Positions 18,272-27,651 are shown, counted from the first letter of the stretch. The stretch: 61,534 nucleotides of DNA from Mixta sp. Marseille-Q2659 (GCF_940807255.1 NZ_CALNWY010000026.1:1-61534); one strand, 5' to 3'. The notes: a model not told the origin generated them from the sequence alone. Made by a program: numbers and translations.

Positions 18272-20027
18272 GCTTTTCTCCTGCGGGTTGAGTATGGGAG
18301 GCCAGGCGTAGCCCGGAAACGCCGTGCAGACGCGCCAGGCGCGCCAGCGTCATTTCCAGCTGCTGCTGGCGGTGCGCATCGCTCCACTGCATCTCCTGCG
18401 CCATCAGATGGGCGATCTCCGCCATCAGCGGCGGCGTCAGCTGGCCGGAAATGCCCAGCGCGGTGCGGCGCAGCAGCAGATCTTCCAGCATCACCACCTG
18501 TTCTTCGTGGATCAGCCAGCACAGCTCGGTATCGCTGTAGTCGGCATGATGCTGAAGCGGCTGCTCATCCCTTTCGTTAATCAGGCGCAACAGTGGCTCG
18601 GCGCGCGTGCCGTAGCGATCCACCAGTAGCGCCACACGCCTTTCCGTTAGCCGATATTTCTCGCTTAATTCCCGGATCCAGACGGGCAGACGCTCCTGAC
18701 AGGGGAAGTTGCGCCCGCCGCCAATCGCCATATCCACGGTGCTGCGCAGCCGTTTTTCGCCCAGCAGCTTCAGCACGCGATCCGCTGCCTGTTCGCCAAA
18801 GCGGCGGAAGGTCGTCCATTTGCCGCCGACCAGGTTCAGCACGGAAAAGTCGCGGGTGGCATCGGGTGGGAAGTAAACCAGCGAGTGGTTGCGCGTAATG
18901 CGCCCGCTCACTTCGGTATCGCTGGCGGGCAGCGGACGCACGCCGGAAAAGGTGTACAGCACATCATCGTCGCTAACGTTAATATGCGGGAAAATAAAGT
19001 GCAGCGATTCCAGAATGTAGCGCTGCTCTTCCGCGCTACAGGCGATATTCTCTGGATCGTCCACGCGAATATCGGTGGAGCCCACCAGCACTTTGCCGTA
19101 CCAGGGGAACATGATGCAGACGCGGCCATCCTGGTTTTCGTAATAAACCATCTCATCGCGCAGCTCCGCCAGCAGCGCCGGGCTGTCAATGATCAGGTGC
19201 GATCCTTTGGTACCGCCGATCAGTTTCGGCGGATCGGCGGGCAGCGGCTGCTGATTGAGGCGATCGATCCAGGCGCCGGTGGCGTTGACGATCACGTGCG
19301 GCTCAAGGGTGAAAAGCGCGTCGGTCAGGTTATCGCGCAGCGTGACCCGTTCGCCGTCGCTCTCCACCAGGCTGACATAATTCAGCGCCAGCGCGTCACG
19401 GTTGCTGTTTTCCGTATCCAGCACCAGCTCAACGCCCAACCGCTCCGGTGCTTTAATCCAGGCATCATAATAGGTGGCACTGTATTTCACCCAGACGGCA
19501 AAGCCGGGCCAGCGCGCACGCGTTTCGGCCGTGTTGTTCAGACGGTGGCGCGGCATTTTGCCCTGCTGGCGCGTATAGAAATCGTAGAGCGACAGGCCGG
19601 TTTTGATCAACAATGCGCCGCGCCGCGTCGGCTTTTCGCCGAGGCGTAAAAAGCGTTTACTGGCGTTCACCAGGCCGCCGCCCCAGCTATCGATGGGCAC
19701 CGTGGTGCGCAGCGGCGAAACGTAATGGGGCGCGTTCTTCAACAGCCGGTCGCGCTCTTGCACCGACTCCCTGACCAGATCGAACTCGCCGGTTTCCAGA
19801 TAGCGCAGGCCGCCGTGGATCATGCGCGATAGCGCGCCGCTCGCCGCCTGGCACCAGTCATCTTTCTCTACCAGCACCACCGGAATGCCCTGCAGCGCCA
19901 GTTCCCGAAAGGTGCTGATCCCGTTAATCCCGCCGCCGACAATCAGCACCGGCGCACGATTACGCTGACGCAGCGCCGCAAGCTTCTCTTCCCGGCTACG
20001 CTTTACCACCACTTCCTGTTTCCGCAT
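18255..20027 (-). CDS. GlpD-like FAD-dependent polyol-phosphate dehydrogenase
   Basis: This 590-residue flavoprotein is similar to aerobic glycerol-3-phosphate dehydrogenase: VLIVGGGINGISTFRELALQG (residues 27-47) binds FAD, followed by MIHGGLRYLETGEFDLVRES, GTKGSHLIID, FPWYGKVLVGSTD and LNLVGGKWTTFR. E. coli GlpD is about 500 residues; the C-terminal extension here matches the longer GlpA/EryB-type relatives. In this operon a substrate such as erythritol- or another polyol-phosphate is at least as likely as glycerol-3-phosphate. AGGAGAAAAGC precedes the ATG. A GCCCGCC/GGCGGGC hairpin (20041-20061) lies directly in front of the ribosome site. Confidence 0.82.
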   Translation of the reverse strand: MRKQEVVVKRSREEKLAALRQRNRAPVLIVGGGINGISTFRELALQGIPVVLVEKDDWCQAASGALSRMIHGGLRYLETGEFDLVRESVQERDRLLKNAPHYVSPLRTTVPIDSWGGGLVNASKRFLRLGEKPTRRGALLIKTGLSLYDFYTRQQGKMPRHRLNNTAETRARWPGFAVWVKYSATYYDAWIKAPERLGVELVLDTENSNRDALALNYVSLVESDGERVTLRDNLTDALFTLEPHVIVNATGAWIDRLNQQPLPADPPKLIGGTKGSHLIIDSPALLAELRDEMVYYENQDGRVCIMFPWYGKVLVGSTDIRVDDPENIACSAEEQRYILESLHFIFPHINVSDDDVLYTFSGVRPLPASDTEVSGRITRNHSLVYFPPDATRDFSVLNLVGGKWTTFRRFGEQAADRVLKLLGEKRLRSTVDMAIGGGRNFPCQERLPVWIRELSEKYRLTERRVALLVDRYGTRAEPLLRLINERDEQPLQHHADYSDTELCWLIHEEQVVMLEDLLLRRTALGISGQLTPPLMAEIAHLMAQEMQWSDAHRQQQLEMTLARLARLHGVSGLRLASHTQPAGEKHVGQR

Positions 20028-20040
20028 GCTTTTCTCCTCT

Positions 20041-20061
20041 GCCCGCCGCGATATGGGCGGG
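20041..20061 (-). promoter_or_regulatory. Hairpin in the 5' leader of the GlpD-like operon
   Basis: GCCCGCC (20041-20047) pairs perfectly with GGCGGGC (20055-20061) around an 8-base loop. On the minus strand it ends a few bases before the AGAGGAGA ribosome site, so it could affect translation or mRNA stability. Function is inferred from position only. Confidence 0.35.
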
Positions 20062-20181
20062 CTCAGCGTTAACTGCTTGCTCCTGCAATTATTTTCGCCG
20101 TAAGAGAAGAGGGCAAAGAAAGCGCGGCTTAAAATGCGTAACTGTGAGCCGGATCGAGAATATGCGCGAAACCGTTTTCCG

Positions 20182-20571
20182 TTACAGCTCTCCGGTCAGA
20201 TACTGCGCCACGCCGTTGGCGAAGCTCCAGTCGCCTTTTTCATTGGTGATAAAGCTGATCATCAGATCGCTGCCGCGTACGCCAGCGCTGCTCTCCAGTT
20301 CGCGCGCCAGCTCAGCCATAAAATGCTGCTTCTGCTCGCTGCTGCGCGGGCTGGTATAGACGCGCACCATCACCAGATTATCGCTGCGCGTCAGGCCGAG
20401 GCCGGTATCTTCAAACACCATCTGGTATCTTTTATTCTCTCGAACAATCTGATAACGGTCGCGTTCCGGCACGCGAAAAGCGGTCAATACTGCGCGGTGC
20501 GCCGCATCCAGCAGGGTTTTCAGTTCACGTTCCGAACGGCCTTCAATCAGATCAAATTGCAGTAAGGGCAT
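20182..20571 (-). CDS. Tautomerase-family protein
   Basis: This 129-residue protein resembles the 4-oxalocrotonate tautomerase/MSAD superfamily. The start at 20571 is decided by two facts: GGAGAAAAAG precedes it, and it puts Pro directly after Met (MPLLQFDLIEGR), the catalytic residue once Met is removed. A start 15 bases upstream would bury that Pro. The body has the two beta-alpha-beta halves (ELKTLLDAAHRAVLTAF, SSEQKQHFMAELARELES). Substrate unknown. It is divergent from the LysR gene, which probably controls it. Confidence 0.78.
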   Translation of the reverse strand: MPLLQFDLIEGRSERELKTLLDAAHRAVLTAFRVPERDRYQIVRENKRYQMVFEDTGLGLTRSDNLVMVRVYTSPRSSEQKQHFMAELARELESSAGVRGSDLMISFITNEKGDWSFANGVAQYLTGEL

Positions 20572-20674
20572 CTTTTTCTCCAGCATCAGGGGGGTGATCG
20601 CTATCCTGACCTGTTGGTTAACAAAGAAAAAGCGCTATAGTTGAACGCATTGTTTACTATTTTGAACAATCCTC

Positions 20675-21604
20675 ATGAAGATAAAAACCGATGCGCTCTG
20701 GCTGCATCTGCACTGGCTGACGGTGCTGGCGGAGCAGGGCAATTTCACGCGTGCGGCGGAGCGGCTCGACGTGAGCAAAGCAGCGATGAGCCAGAAGATT
20801 AAAGAGCTGGAGACGCTGGCGGGCGTACCGCTGGTGCAGCGCACCACGCGCAGCGTGCGCTTAACCGAGGCCGGGGAAAAACTGGTAAGCGAGTTGCGCG
20901 CCCCTTTTGCCGAAATCGAACAGAGCTTTTACGCCGTGCGCGACAGCAGCGGGCCGTTGCGCGGCCTGGTGCGGATCACCGCGCCGGTCGCCTTCGCCCG
21001 CCAACAGCTTCAGCCGCATATTGGTGATTTTCTGCGGTTGCATCCCCAGGTGCGTATTCAGCTTGAGGTAACCGACCGGCTGGTTTCGCTCGCCAGCGAA
21101 GGGTTCGATCTGGCGATCCGCCACAGCAATGCGCTGCCGGAAACCCATGTCGCGCAGCTGTTATGTGAAACGCGACCGCTGCTGGTGGCCTCGCCCGGCT
21201 GGCTGGCGCAGCACGGCGAGCCGCAACATCCAAACGAACTCAGCCAGCACAGCTGTCTTTACTATCCGCGCGGCACCGAGTCGCCGCGCTGGCGCTTCAG
21301 CGATCCGGCGCAGCCGCAGCAGGAAACGGTGGTGAACGTCAGCGGCCCCTTCGCCACCAATAACAGCGAATCGATTCGCGATGCGGCGCTGGATGGTTTA
21401 GGCATTGCGATGTTGCCTGATTTCAGCGCGCGTCAGGCGCTGGGGGAAGGGCGTTTGCGTCAGCTGTTGCCGCAGTGGCGCATTCAGGGCGCTTTCGCCA
21501 GTCATATCTGGATTGTGCGTCCGTGGGCCGCACGTGTGCCGCGCGCGGTCACTGAACTTAGCCAGTGGCTGCGTCAGCGTTTTCAGGTGGAGGCGCCGCG
21601 CTGA
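20675..21604 (+). CDS. LysR-family transcriptional regulator
   Basis: This 309-residue regulator has an N-terminal winged helix (LHWLTVLAEQGNFTRAAERLDVSKAAMSQKIKELE, here running from about residue 12) and the usual two-lobed effector domain (LVRITAPVAFARQQLQPHI, SEGFDLAIRHS). It is transcribed away from the tautomerase gene with about 100 bases between them, the classic LysR arrangement, so that gene is the likely target. The sequence between the genes holds a TTGTTTACTATTTTGAACAA-type imperfect inverted repeat around 20650 that could be its site. Confidence 0.88.
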   Translation: MKIKTDALWLHLHWLTVLAEQGNFTRAAERLDVSKAAMSQKIKELETLAGVPLVQRTTRSVRLTEAGEKLVSELRAPFAEIEQSFYAVRDSSGPLRGLVRITAPVAFARQQLQPHIGDFLRLHPQVRIQLEVTDRLVSLASEGFDLAIRHSNALPETHVAQLLCETRPLLVASPGWLAQHGEPQHPNELSQHSCLYYPRGTESPRWRFSDPAQPQQETVVNVSGPFATNNSESIRDAALDGLGIAMLPDFSARQALGEGRLRQLLPQWRIQGAFASHIWIVRPWAARVPRAVTELSQWLRQRFQVEAPR

Positions 21605-21708
21605 ATCTGTACTTTTGTTAAAGTTTTGTCCGCCTGTTGCCGATGAGTGCTGATGGATTCCCTGCAAAAAATAATCAGACCTTCAACACTCAGGACAAGG
21701 CTTGTCAT

Positions 21709-23253
21709 ATGACCACCCAACCCTTCGTTACGCAACAGGCTTATCAGCTGGATGATGACACCACGCTGATGACCACCACCGATGCGCAAAGTTACATTAC
21801 CTACGCTAATCAGGATTTTGTTGACGTCAGCGGCTACGAACGCAGCGAGATCCACGGTCAGCCGCATAATCTGGTGCGTCATCCCGATATGCCTAAAGCG
21901 GCTTTCGCCGATATGTGGGCCACGCTGAAAAAGGGCCAGCCCTGGACCGGGCTGGTGAAAAATCGCCGCAAGAATGGCGATCACTATTGGGTGCGGGCGA
22001 ATGTGGTGCCGGTGATCCGTAACGGAGAAATTACCGGTCATATGTCGGTGCGCATTAAGCCGGACGCGCGCGAAGTGGCGGCGGCGGAAGCGCTTTATCA
22101 GCAGATGCGTAACGGAAAACGGCGCGGCTGGCGGCTGCATCAGGGATTGCTGGTGCGTAGCGGCTGGCTAAGCCCGCTTTCGGTACTGAAAACAGTGCCG
22201 CTGCGCTGGCGTATCCGCAGCGGCGTCGGTGCCTGCTGGTTAACCGTAGTATTAAGCGCGCTGGCGGTCGGCGTGCAGGGCGGCGCGCTGGCGGCTTTTG
22301 CCGGGCTTTCGCTGCTGATGGCGCTGCTGAACTGCGGCTGGCTGGAGTGGCAGATCTCCCGACCGCTGGAAAAGGTCTGTAAGCAGGCGCTGGATGTCGC
22401 AACCGGTGCATCTCAGAAAGTCGATCATCTCGATCGCGTAGATGAAATCGGCATGACGTTGCGGGCGGTCGGCCAGCTTGGGCTGATGTTCCGCTGGTTG
22501 GTCAATGATGTGCGCGATCAGGTGATGAGCGTGCATCAGGCCAGCGATGAACTGGCGCAGGGCAATGAAAAAATTGCCAGCCATACCGAGCAGACGGCGG
22601 CCAGCGTGCAGCAAACCGCCGCCACCATGAATCAGATGACCACTACGGTTAACAGCAACGCGGAAAGTACCGGCCAGGCGAATAATTATGCCATTACCGC
22701 CAGTAAAACTGCCGTTCACGGCGGTGAGGTGATGCAGCATGTGGTCGGTACTATGGATGAGATTGCCGCCAGTTCAAAACAAATCGCGTCAATTACCGGC
22801 CTGATTGACAGCATCGCTTTCCAGACCAATATTCTGGCGCTGAACGCAGCGGTTGAAGCGGCGCGCGCCGGTGAGCAGGGCAAAGGCTTTGCGGTAGTGG
22901 CGGGCGAGGTGCGCAACCTGGCGAAACGCAGCGCCAGCGCCGCCAGCGAAATCCGCCATCTGATTGAAGCCAGCGTGCTGAAAGTGGAGTCCGGCAGCGG
23001 GCAGGTTCATCAGGCGGGCCAAACGATTACGGATATTGTGGAAAAGGTGCAGAACGTTACAGAGCTGCTGCAGCAAATCAGCATCGCCACACGCGAACAG
23101 GGTACCGGGCTGAGCGAAGTCGGTAAGGCGGTTGAAGAGCTGGATCGCATTACCCATCACAACGCTTCGCTGGTGGAAGAGGGCGCGCAAGCGTCGGCAC
23201 GTATGAAAAACCAGGCGCGGCGGCTGGTTGAGGCGGTGGATGTGTTCCGCTAA
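21709..23253 (+). CDS. aer: Aerotaxis receptor (Aer-type, PAS plus MCP signalling domain)
   Basis: This 514-residue protein is close to E. coli Aer (506 residues). Residues 1-120 form the FAD-binding PAS domain ([50 protein letters not shown]). A short membrane anchor lies near 165-210, and residues about 260-514 form the methyl-accepting signalling domain with the conserved tip ([20 protein letters not shown]). It would sense redox state and signal to CheA. The ATG at 21709 is chosen over the longer frame because the Aer-like N-terminus starts there, with AAGG upstream. Confidence 0.92.
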   Translation: MTTQPFVTQQAYQLDDDTTLMTTTDAQSYITYANQDFVDVSGYERSEIHGQPHNLVRHPDMPKAAFADMWATLKKGQPWTGLVKNRRKNGDHYWVRANVVPVIRNGEITGHMSVRIKPDAREVAAAEALYQQMRNGKRRGWRLHQGLLVRSGWLSPLSVLKTVPLRWRIRSGVGACWLTVVLSALAVGVQGGALAAFAGLSLLMALLNCGWLEWQISRPLEKVCKQALDVATGASQKVDHLDRVDEIGMTLRAVGQLGLMFRWLVNDVRDQVMSVHQASDELAQGNEKIASHTEQTAASVQQTAATMNQMTTTVNSNAESTGQANNYAITASKTAVHGGEVMQHVVGTMDEIAASSKQIASITGLIDSIAFQTNILALNAAVEAARAGEQGKGFAVVAGEVRNLAKRSASAASEIRHLIEASVLKVESGSGQVHQAGQTITDIVEKVQNVTELLQQISIATREQGTGLSEVGKAVEELDRITHHNASLVEEGAQASARMKNQARRLVEAVDVFR

Positions 23254-23341
23254 GCCAACGGCGGTACGGGGACGCCGGTAGAAGGCCGCTGTTCAGCAGC
23301 CTCGCAATGCGCGGCTTGTGCAGTGGATTCCGGCTTCGTCT

Positions 23342-23544
23342 TCAGAAGCTGTCCAGCAGGAAGCCCAGCGCCGCGTTGATACAGGACGCTGGTCACTTCT
23401 CCGTATCCAGCCTGGAAATTTCATAGTTGAGCGTTTCGCTCAGCGTGGCTGAAAGGTGAATGCCTGCTGCTTTAGCTTGCGGTAAGAGCATGGGTTCCAG
23501 TGTGACGCTAACCGTTTTTTTTGGCGATTACCTGAAGCTGGCAT
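23342..23544 (-). pseudogene. Remnant of a ccdAB toxin-antitoxin pair
   Basis: Read leftward from an ATG at 23544, the sequence encodes MPASGNRQKK and then, after one missing base in a run of eight A's (23515-23522 on the plus strand), a CcdA-like antitoxin (TVSVTLEPMLLPQAKAAG, LSATLSETLNYEISRLDTEK) ending at 23393. Directly behind it only the last dozen codons of a CcdB-like toxin remain (INAALGFLLDSF, stop at 23342). The antitoxin is frameshifted and most of the toxin is deleted. No plasmid genes are nearby, so this is probably a chromosomal copy. The CcdA match is good; the CcdB tail is short but fits in position and sequence. Confidence 0.7.
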
Positions 23545-23760
23545 AAGAACGCCTGAAATGACACCTGTAATAAGCAGGTGTCAAATATGCAAGAATCGCA
23601 ACTTAATCGCTATATCTCTATTTCCGGCTGGCTAAATGTCGTTACAAGCGGGGCGTCTGTCACCGTTGCGTTAATAAGTTTTACAAAACTTTTCCTGTCA
23701 TCAGACTGTCATCGCGCCGAGCCACGCTGGCGATGGCAAGGTTCTCTTATTACAGGAAAA

Positions 23761-25029
23761 ATGATGCGCATTAAACTCACCTTACTTAGCGCTGTGCCGT
23801 TCTCTGGCGCCGCAGTCGCCGCCAGCGCCGAACGCATTACCGCTATTGTCGATACCACCACGCCCGCCAGCGACAGCGCGGCTTTTGTACAGCTGGAAGA
23901 GAAAAGCCTGCACGATTTACGTCAGGCTATTCAGGGTTCACAGCCAGCGCTGACGCGCGACATACTGGAGAAGGCCAGGCAGGGCGCGCCGCTGGCTGAT
24001 AATGCCTGGCTGAAATCCAGCGGTTACGATTTTGCCGTTAAACAGCAGCAGCAGGCGGGCATAGCGCTGCTGGAATCCTTTAATTCGCTGCCCGCTGCGG
24101 TAAAAGCCGACAGCCTCGCGGTCGTCACGCAGATTAACCGTGACGCTACCCTTGGTGAACGTCATCAGGCGTTGGCCGATGCGGAAGGGATTAACTATCT
24201 CTATTTTCTCAGCGATGCGCTGGGGCCGAAGCTGGGTCAGGCTTTTCTGACCGCCTATAACAAAGGCGAACTGGCAAAGGCGGCCGCGCTGATTAAGGCG
24301 ACGGAAATCAGTACTTCCGCCGCAAAAGCCTATTTCCACTATCCGCGGCCCTTTTTGCAGAGCGGCAACGCGATCCATCTGGTGCCGGATCATGTTGTGG
24401 TAAAAGATGACAAACCTTACAGTGCCAGCGGCGGCGCTTTCCCCAGCGGCCATACCAATACTGGCTATACCGATGCGCTACTGCTGGCGGAGATGCTGCC
24501 GGAACGCTTTGTGCCGTTGGTCGATCGTGGCGCGCGCTACGGCTATTCACGGGTAATACTGGGCGTTCACTATCCGCTGGATGTGATGGGATCGCGCATG
24601 GTTGCCGAACGTAACGTCGCGCATTTTATGAACGATCCAGCGTGGCGCAAGCTGTTCGAAGAGGCAAAAACCGAACTGCGAGCCGCGCTGGCACGTGAAT
24701 GCGGCACTGATTTATCGGCATGCGCACAAAATCCGGCGCAGGACGACAGCTATCGCGATCCCGCCATGAAGGATTTTTATCGTTTCACCATGACTTATGG
24801 TCTGCCGCAGGCGACGCCGCACCGCACAGCCTTAAAGGTACCCGACGGCGCTGAAGTGTTGCTGGAGCCGGTGCTGCCGCAGCTGAGCGCCGCGCAGCGT
24901 CGGGCGTTAATGCAGAAAACCGCCCTGGCGGACGGCTATCCGCTGTCCGGCGGCGAAGGCGAACAGAATTTCTGGCAGCGTCTGAATCTGCACGATGCGG
25001 TTACTGCCGCGTATCGCACGGCAAATTAA
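23761..25029 (+). CDS. Class A non-specific acid phosphatase (PhoN/PhoC-like, PAP2 family)
   Basis: This 422-residue protein has a signal peptide (residues 1 to about 22) and the full class A acid phosphatase signature: KAYFHYPRP (KX6RP), FPSGHTNTGY (PSGH) and SRVILGVHYPLD (SRX5HX3D). It would hydrolyse phosphomonoesters in the periplasm. It is much longer than PhoC/PhoN (about 250 residues), with extra sequence on both sides of the catalytic core. The ATG at 23761, or the one right after it, follows ACAGGAAAA and gives a clean signal peptide; the frame stays open 180 bases further upstream without a plausible leader. Confidence 0.87.
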   Translation: MMRIKLTLLSAVPFSGAAVAASAERITAIVDTTTPASDSAAFVQLEEKSLHDLRQAIQGSQPALTRDILEKARQGAPLADNAWLKSSGYDFAVKQQQQAGIALLESFNSLPAAVKADSLAVVTQINRDATLGERHQALADAEGINYLYFLSDALGPKLGQAFLTAYNKGELAKAAALIKATEISTSAAKAYFHYPRPFLQSGNAIHLVPDHVVVKDDKPYSASGGAFPSGHTNTGYTDALLLAEMLPERFVPLVDRGARYGYSRVILGVHYPLDVMGSRMVAERNVAHFMNDPAWRKLFEEAKTELRAALARECGTDLSACAQNPAQDDSYRDPAMKDFYRFTMTYGLPQATPHRTALKVPDGAEVLLEPVLPQLSAAQRRALMQKTALADGYPLSGGEGEQNFWQRLNLHDAVTAAYRTAN

Positions 25030-25057
25030 GGGAAAGCGTCGGGCTGGATAGTGAAAG

Positions 25058-25080
25058 CAGGCTGGCGTTCGGCCAGCCTG
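25058..25080 (+). terminator. Hairpin after the acid phosphatase gene
   Basis: CAGGCTGGC pairs with GCCAGCCTG around a 5-base loop, 29 bases after the stop. Only two T's follow, so termination strength is uncertain. A second, shorter stem (AGCCCG/CGGGCT at 25144-25161) lies next to the convergent PepSY gene end. Confidence 0.5.
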
Positions 25081-25170
25081 TTACAGAAGCGTAGCTCAGG
25101 ATGACTCAACAGACTGGCAGAACGCCAGGACAGAAACCGGGCCAGCCCGTTGGTGCGGGCTGACACAATA

Positions 25171-26583
25171 TTAATCCGCTACCGCACGCTGCGCCTTCTG
25201 CCAGCGCCAGATATCCAGCAGTAAAAACAGCAGCAGGCTGATGCCCATCAGCGGCAGGCTAAAGCCCAGCACTACCAGCACCACCGCCAGCAGGAAGCGC
25301 AGGCTCAGGCTCATGCGTTGCCAGGCCCAAATCAGCGTATCCGCCGGATGATGGCGTGGCTGAGCGGGGCGACGCAGCCACCAAAGACGATAGCCCAGCA
25401 CAATCAGCACGCAGAGCGCCAGGCCGAAAAAAGCCAGCACCAGCTGATTCGCCACGCCAAACAGAATGCCCATATGCGCATCCACGCCCCAGCGTGTGAG
25501 CTTAGCCAGCAGACCAAACTGCGCAAACTCCACTTTATCCGTCACGCGGTACGTATGCGGATCCACCGCCACGCTATCCACCTGAGTCGGCCAGCGGCGA
25601 TCGATTTCACCGACGATCCAAGCTTTATCCGCCTGGTAAGAAGGACGAATCTCCAGCTTTGCCGCATCGATCCCGCTGGCGCGGGCCGCCGCCAGCACGC
25701 CGTCAAACTGCGCGGGAGAGAGCGGCGCGTCCGGCGCATGGTGCATCATATGACCGCGATGCTCGGCATGTTCGTCCATCATCATCGGCGGCATACTGCC
25801 ATCGAGCTGAGTATTAACCGCAGGCGTCAGCCAGCCGTAATGCGTACGCAACGCATTGATGTTATCGCCCGCCCAGCGCGACCAGGTGAGGCCGGTGGTG
25901 GAGAAAAACAGCAGACCAGCCAGCAATGCCAGCCCAAGCAGACTATGCCAGGTGCGCATTTTCAGCATGCGCTGCGTGCGCGAGGCGCGATTGGCGCTGC
26001 GACGCGGCCTGCGCTGTACCGCCCACAGCAGCAGCCCGCCCAGCGCTGCCACCCACAGCCAGCTGGCGGCCAGCTCGCTGTAATTGCGGCCAATATCGCC
26101 CAGCAGCAGGCTGCGATGAAGATAATCGAGCGTGGTGCGTAGCGGCAAAATACCGCTGGTGCCATAGACCGTTAAATCGCCGCGTACCGCCAGCGTTTTC
26201 GGATCGATAAACACGGCGCGCGTTTCCGACGGCGCGCTGTCGGCGAAGCGAAACATCACGCGCGTGGTGTCGGTAGTACCTGGCGCGGGGCGCACCGCGG
26301 CAATTTGCGCATCGCTACCGACATACTCCAGCGCCGCTTCAATCTGACGCGATAAGGGTTCCGACGGGCCGGGCGCATGGGTGGTGAGCTGTTGCGCGTA
26401 GAGCCCGTTTTCAAGCTGCGGCGTCAGCACATAGAGCGTGCCGGTGAGTGCTGCGACAAAAATAAAGGGGCCGATAAACAGGCCGATGGTGAAGTGCAAA
26501 CGACGCATAAGCTGCAGAAAGGCCTGAGCGCTTTGCGTTTTTTCAACCTGTGCCGATGCCGTCGGCACGATTTTTTCCGACAT
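25171..26583 (-). CDS. PepSY-domain membrane protein (PepSY-associated TM family)
   Basis: This 470-residue inner-membrane protein starts with a PepSY-TM pattern: LMRRLHFTIGLFIGPFIFVAALTG (about residues 25-48), then periplasmic PepSY repeats, RTTLDYLHRSLLLGDIG, a second span near WLWVAALGGLLLW, and further spans at the C-terminus. A His/Met-rich loop (MPPMMMDEHAEHRGHMMHH) lies between. Relatives are tied to ferric-siderophore or copper handling. The second of two adjacent ATG codons is chosen because AAGGA is six bases upstream of it. It is likely co-transcribed with the DUF2946 gene 43 bases upstream. Confidence 0.8.
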   Translation of the reverse strand: MSEKIVPTASAQVEKTQSAQAFLQLMRRLHFTIGLFIGPFIFVAALTGTLYVLTPQLENGLYAQQLTTHAPGPSEPLSRQIEAALEYVGSDAQIAAVRPAPGTTDTTRVMFRFADSAPSETRAVFIDPKTLAVRGDLTVYGTSGILPLRTTLDYLHRSLLLGDIGRNYSELAASWLWVAALGGLLLWAVQRRPRRSANRASRTQRMLKMRTWHSLLGLALLAGLLFFSTTGLTWSRWAGDNINALRTHYGWLTPAVNTQLDGSMPPMMMDEHAEHRGHMMHHAPDAPLSPAQFDGVLAAARASGIDAAKLEIRPSYQADKAWIVGEIDRRWPTQVDSVAVDPHTYRVTDKVEFAQFGLLAKLTRWGVDAHMGILFGVANQLVLAFFGLALCVLIVLGYRLWWLRRPAQPRHHPADTLIWAWQRMSLSLRFLLAVVLVVLGFSLPLMGISLLLFLLLDIWRWQKAQRAVAD

Positions 26584-26626
26584 CATGATTCCTTGGCCCG
26601 CGAGAGGCTGTAAAGAGAACGTTGGG

Positions 26627-27298
26627 TTAAGCAGGGTAAAGCGCGTTAACCGGCGGTCCGCGCGGACGGAACCAGATGGGGATCCAGCAGGCAATCAGCG
26701 CTGGAAGCTCGAAGGGAACGGCAGGCATCGCGGCCTGTAGCAGCGTCCAGAGCCGTGGAAGCTGAATGGAATCCAGCGACAGATGAATAAGCAGTACGCA
26801 GTAGCCACAGGCACTGTCATCCATCAGCGACATATGGTGATGTTTTAAATGCGAGCTGTGCGGGAAAGGAGGCGACCGAGCGGCGTCGGCGAATTTCGTA
26901 TCGGCGTTCGTAGCAGCAGGTTGTGGATGTGCGACCGCGGCACGCTGATGCGCGGAGGAGTCTGCAACGAAATGATGATGATTGCCCGCTGTGTGTGCAG
27001 AGGGTTCTGCGACAAAGTGGTGATGTTTACCCGTTGCGTGCGTGGAAGATGCTGCAATGACAGGCCGATGCTCACCTGCTGCGTGCTTATGACCAGCGGA
27101 AGCGGCGGTGAGAAGCGGATCGCCTGTTGCACAGGCGGAAGGTTCTGCAGCCATGGGCATCATCATGGCGGGTGAATAGCCATGCCGGGCCATCAGCGAT
27201 TTAGAAATCACCGGCGCGATAAACAGTAGCAATATAGCCAGCAGCGCCAGCCATGCCGGAAAGCGGCTGCGGGCTACGGCAATATGAATCAGCGACAC
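26627..27298 (-). CDS. DUF2946-family protein with His-rich tandem repeats
   Basis: This 223-residue protein has an N-terminal signal anchor (about residues 13-35) and a C-terminal DUF2946 core (MSLMDDSACGYCVLLIHL) ending in a Pro-rich tail. DUF2946 proteins usually sit beside TonB-dependent copper receptors or PepSY proteins. Residues 72-116 are three tandem 15-residue units (HAAGEHRPVIAASST, HATGKHHHFVAEPSA, HTAGNHHHFVADSSA), likely metal-binding. The start is a GTG at 27298 with AGGG upstream. Family assignment is good; the copper role is inferred from context and histidines. Confidence 0.75.
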   Translation of the reverse strand: MSLIHIAVARSRFPAWLALLAILLLFIAPVISKSLMARHGYSPAMMMPMAAEPSACATGDPLLTAASAGHKHAAGEHRPVIAASSTHATGKHHHFVAEPSAHTAGNHHHFVADSSAHQRAAVAHPQPAATNADTKFADAARSPPFPHSSHLKHHHMSLMDDSACGYCVLLIHLSLDSIQLPRLWTLLQAAMPAVPFELPALIACWIPIWFRPRGPPVNALYPA

Positions 27299-27508
27299 AG
27301 AAAGCCCTGTAAAAAATTAACGGTGTAATTGTACGCGAAGCGCAGGAGCAGAAATAACTTTTTTACAGAAAAGAAACCTTAGCGCGCAGCAGCTAACAAG
27401 GCGCAAGGGTTGGCGTAGCGCACCTGCAGGAGAGCGGCGCTCGGCTTAGCGTGGAAAAGCATGTTGAAAGCTAAAGCAATGGTGTCGTGCAGGCGTGTGT
27501 ATTGAAGA

Positions 27509-27651
27509 GTGCAGCAACGGCCTGCGTTGTCGTAAGCATTTACTGAAGCAACGATTTGCTGCTGGGATGGGTATTTTACTGAAGCAACGGCCTGCTGCTG
27601 GCATAAGTATTTTATAACGTCACGGCTTGTTGCTGCACGTGCGTTAAAATA
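27509..27651. repeat. Four imperfect 36-base tandem repeats
   Basis: Four units begin at 27509, 27545, 27581 and 27617. The two middle units are exactly 36 bases and share the core GAAGCAAC, then TGCTGCTGG and GTATTTTA; the outer two are more diverged. Units contain short GCAGCAA/TTGCTGC complementarity, so each may fold. They do not encode an obvious peptide and do not look like CRISPR, since there are no distinct spacers. Confidence 0.7.

Noticed and set aside
27509-27651. CRISPR array
   Set aside because: The units are contiguous and vary throughout; there are no identical repeats separated by unique spacers and no cas genes.
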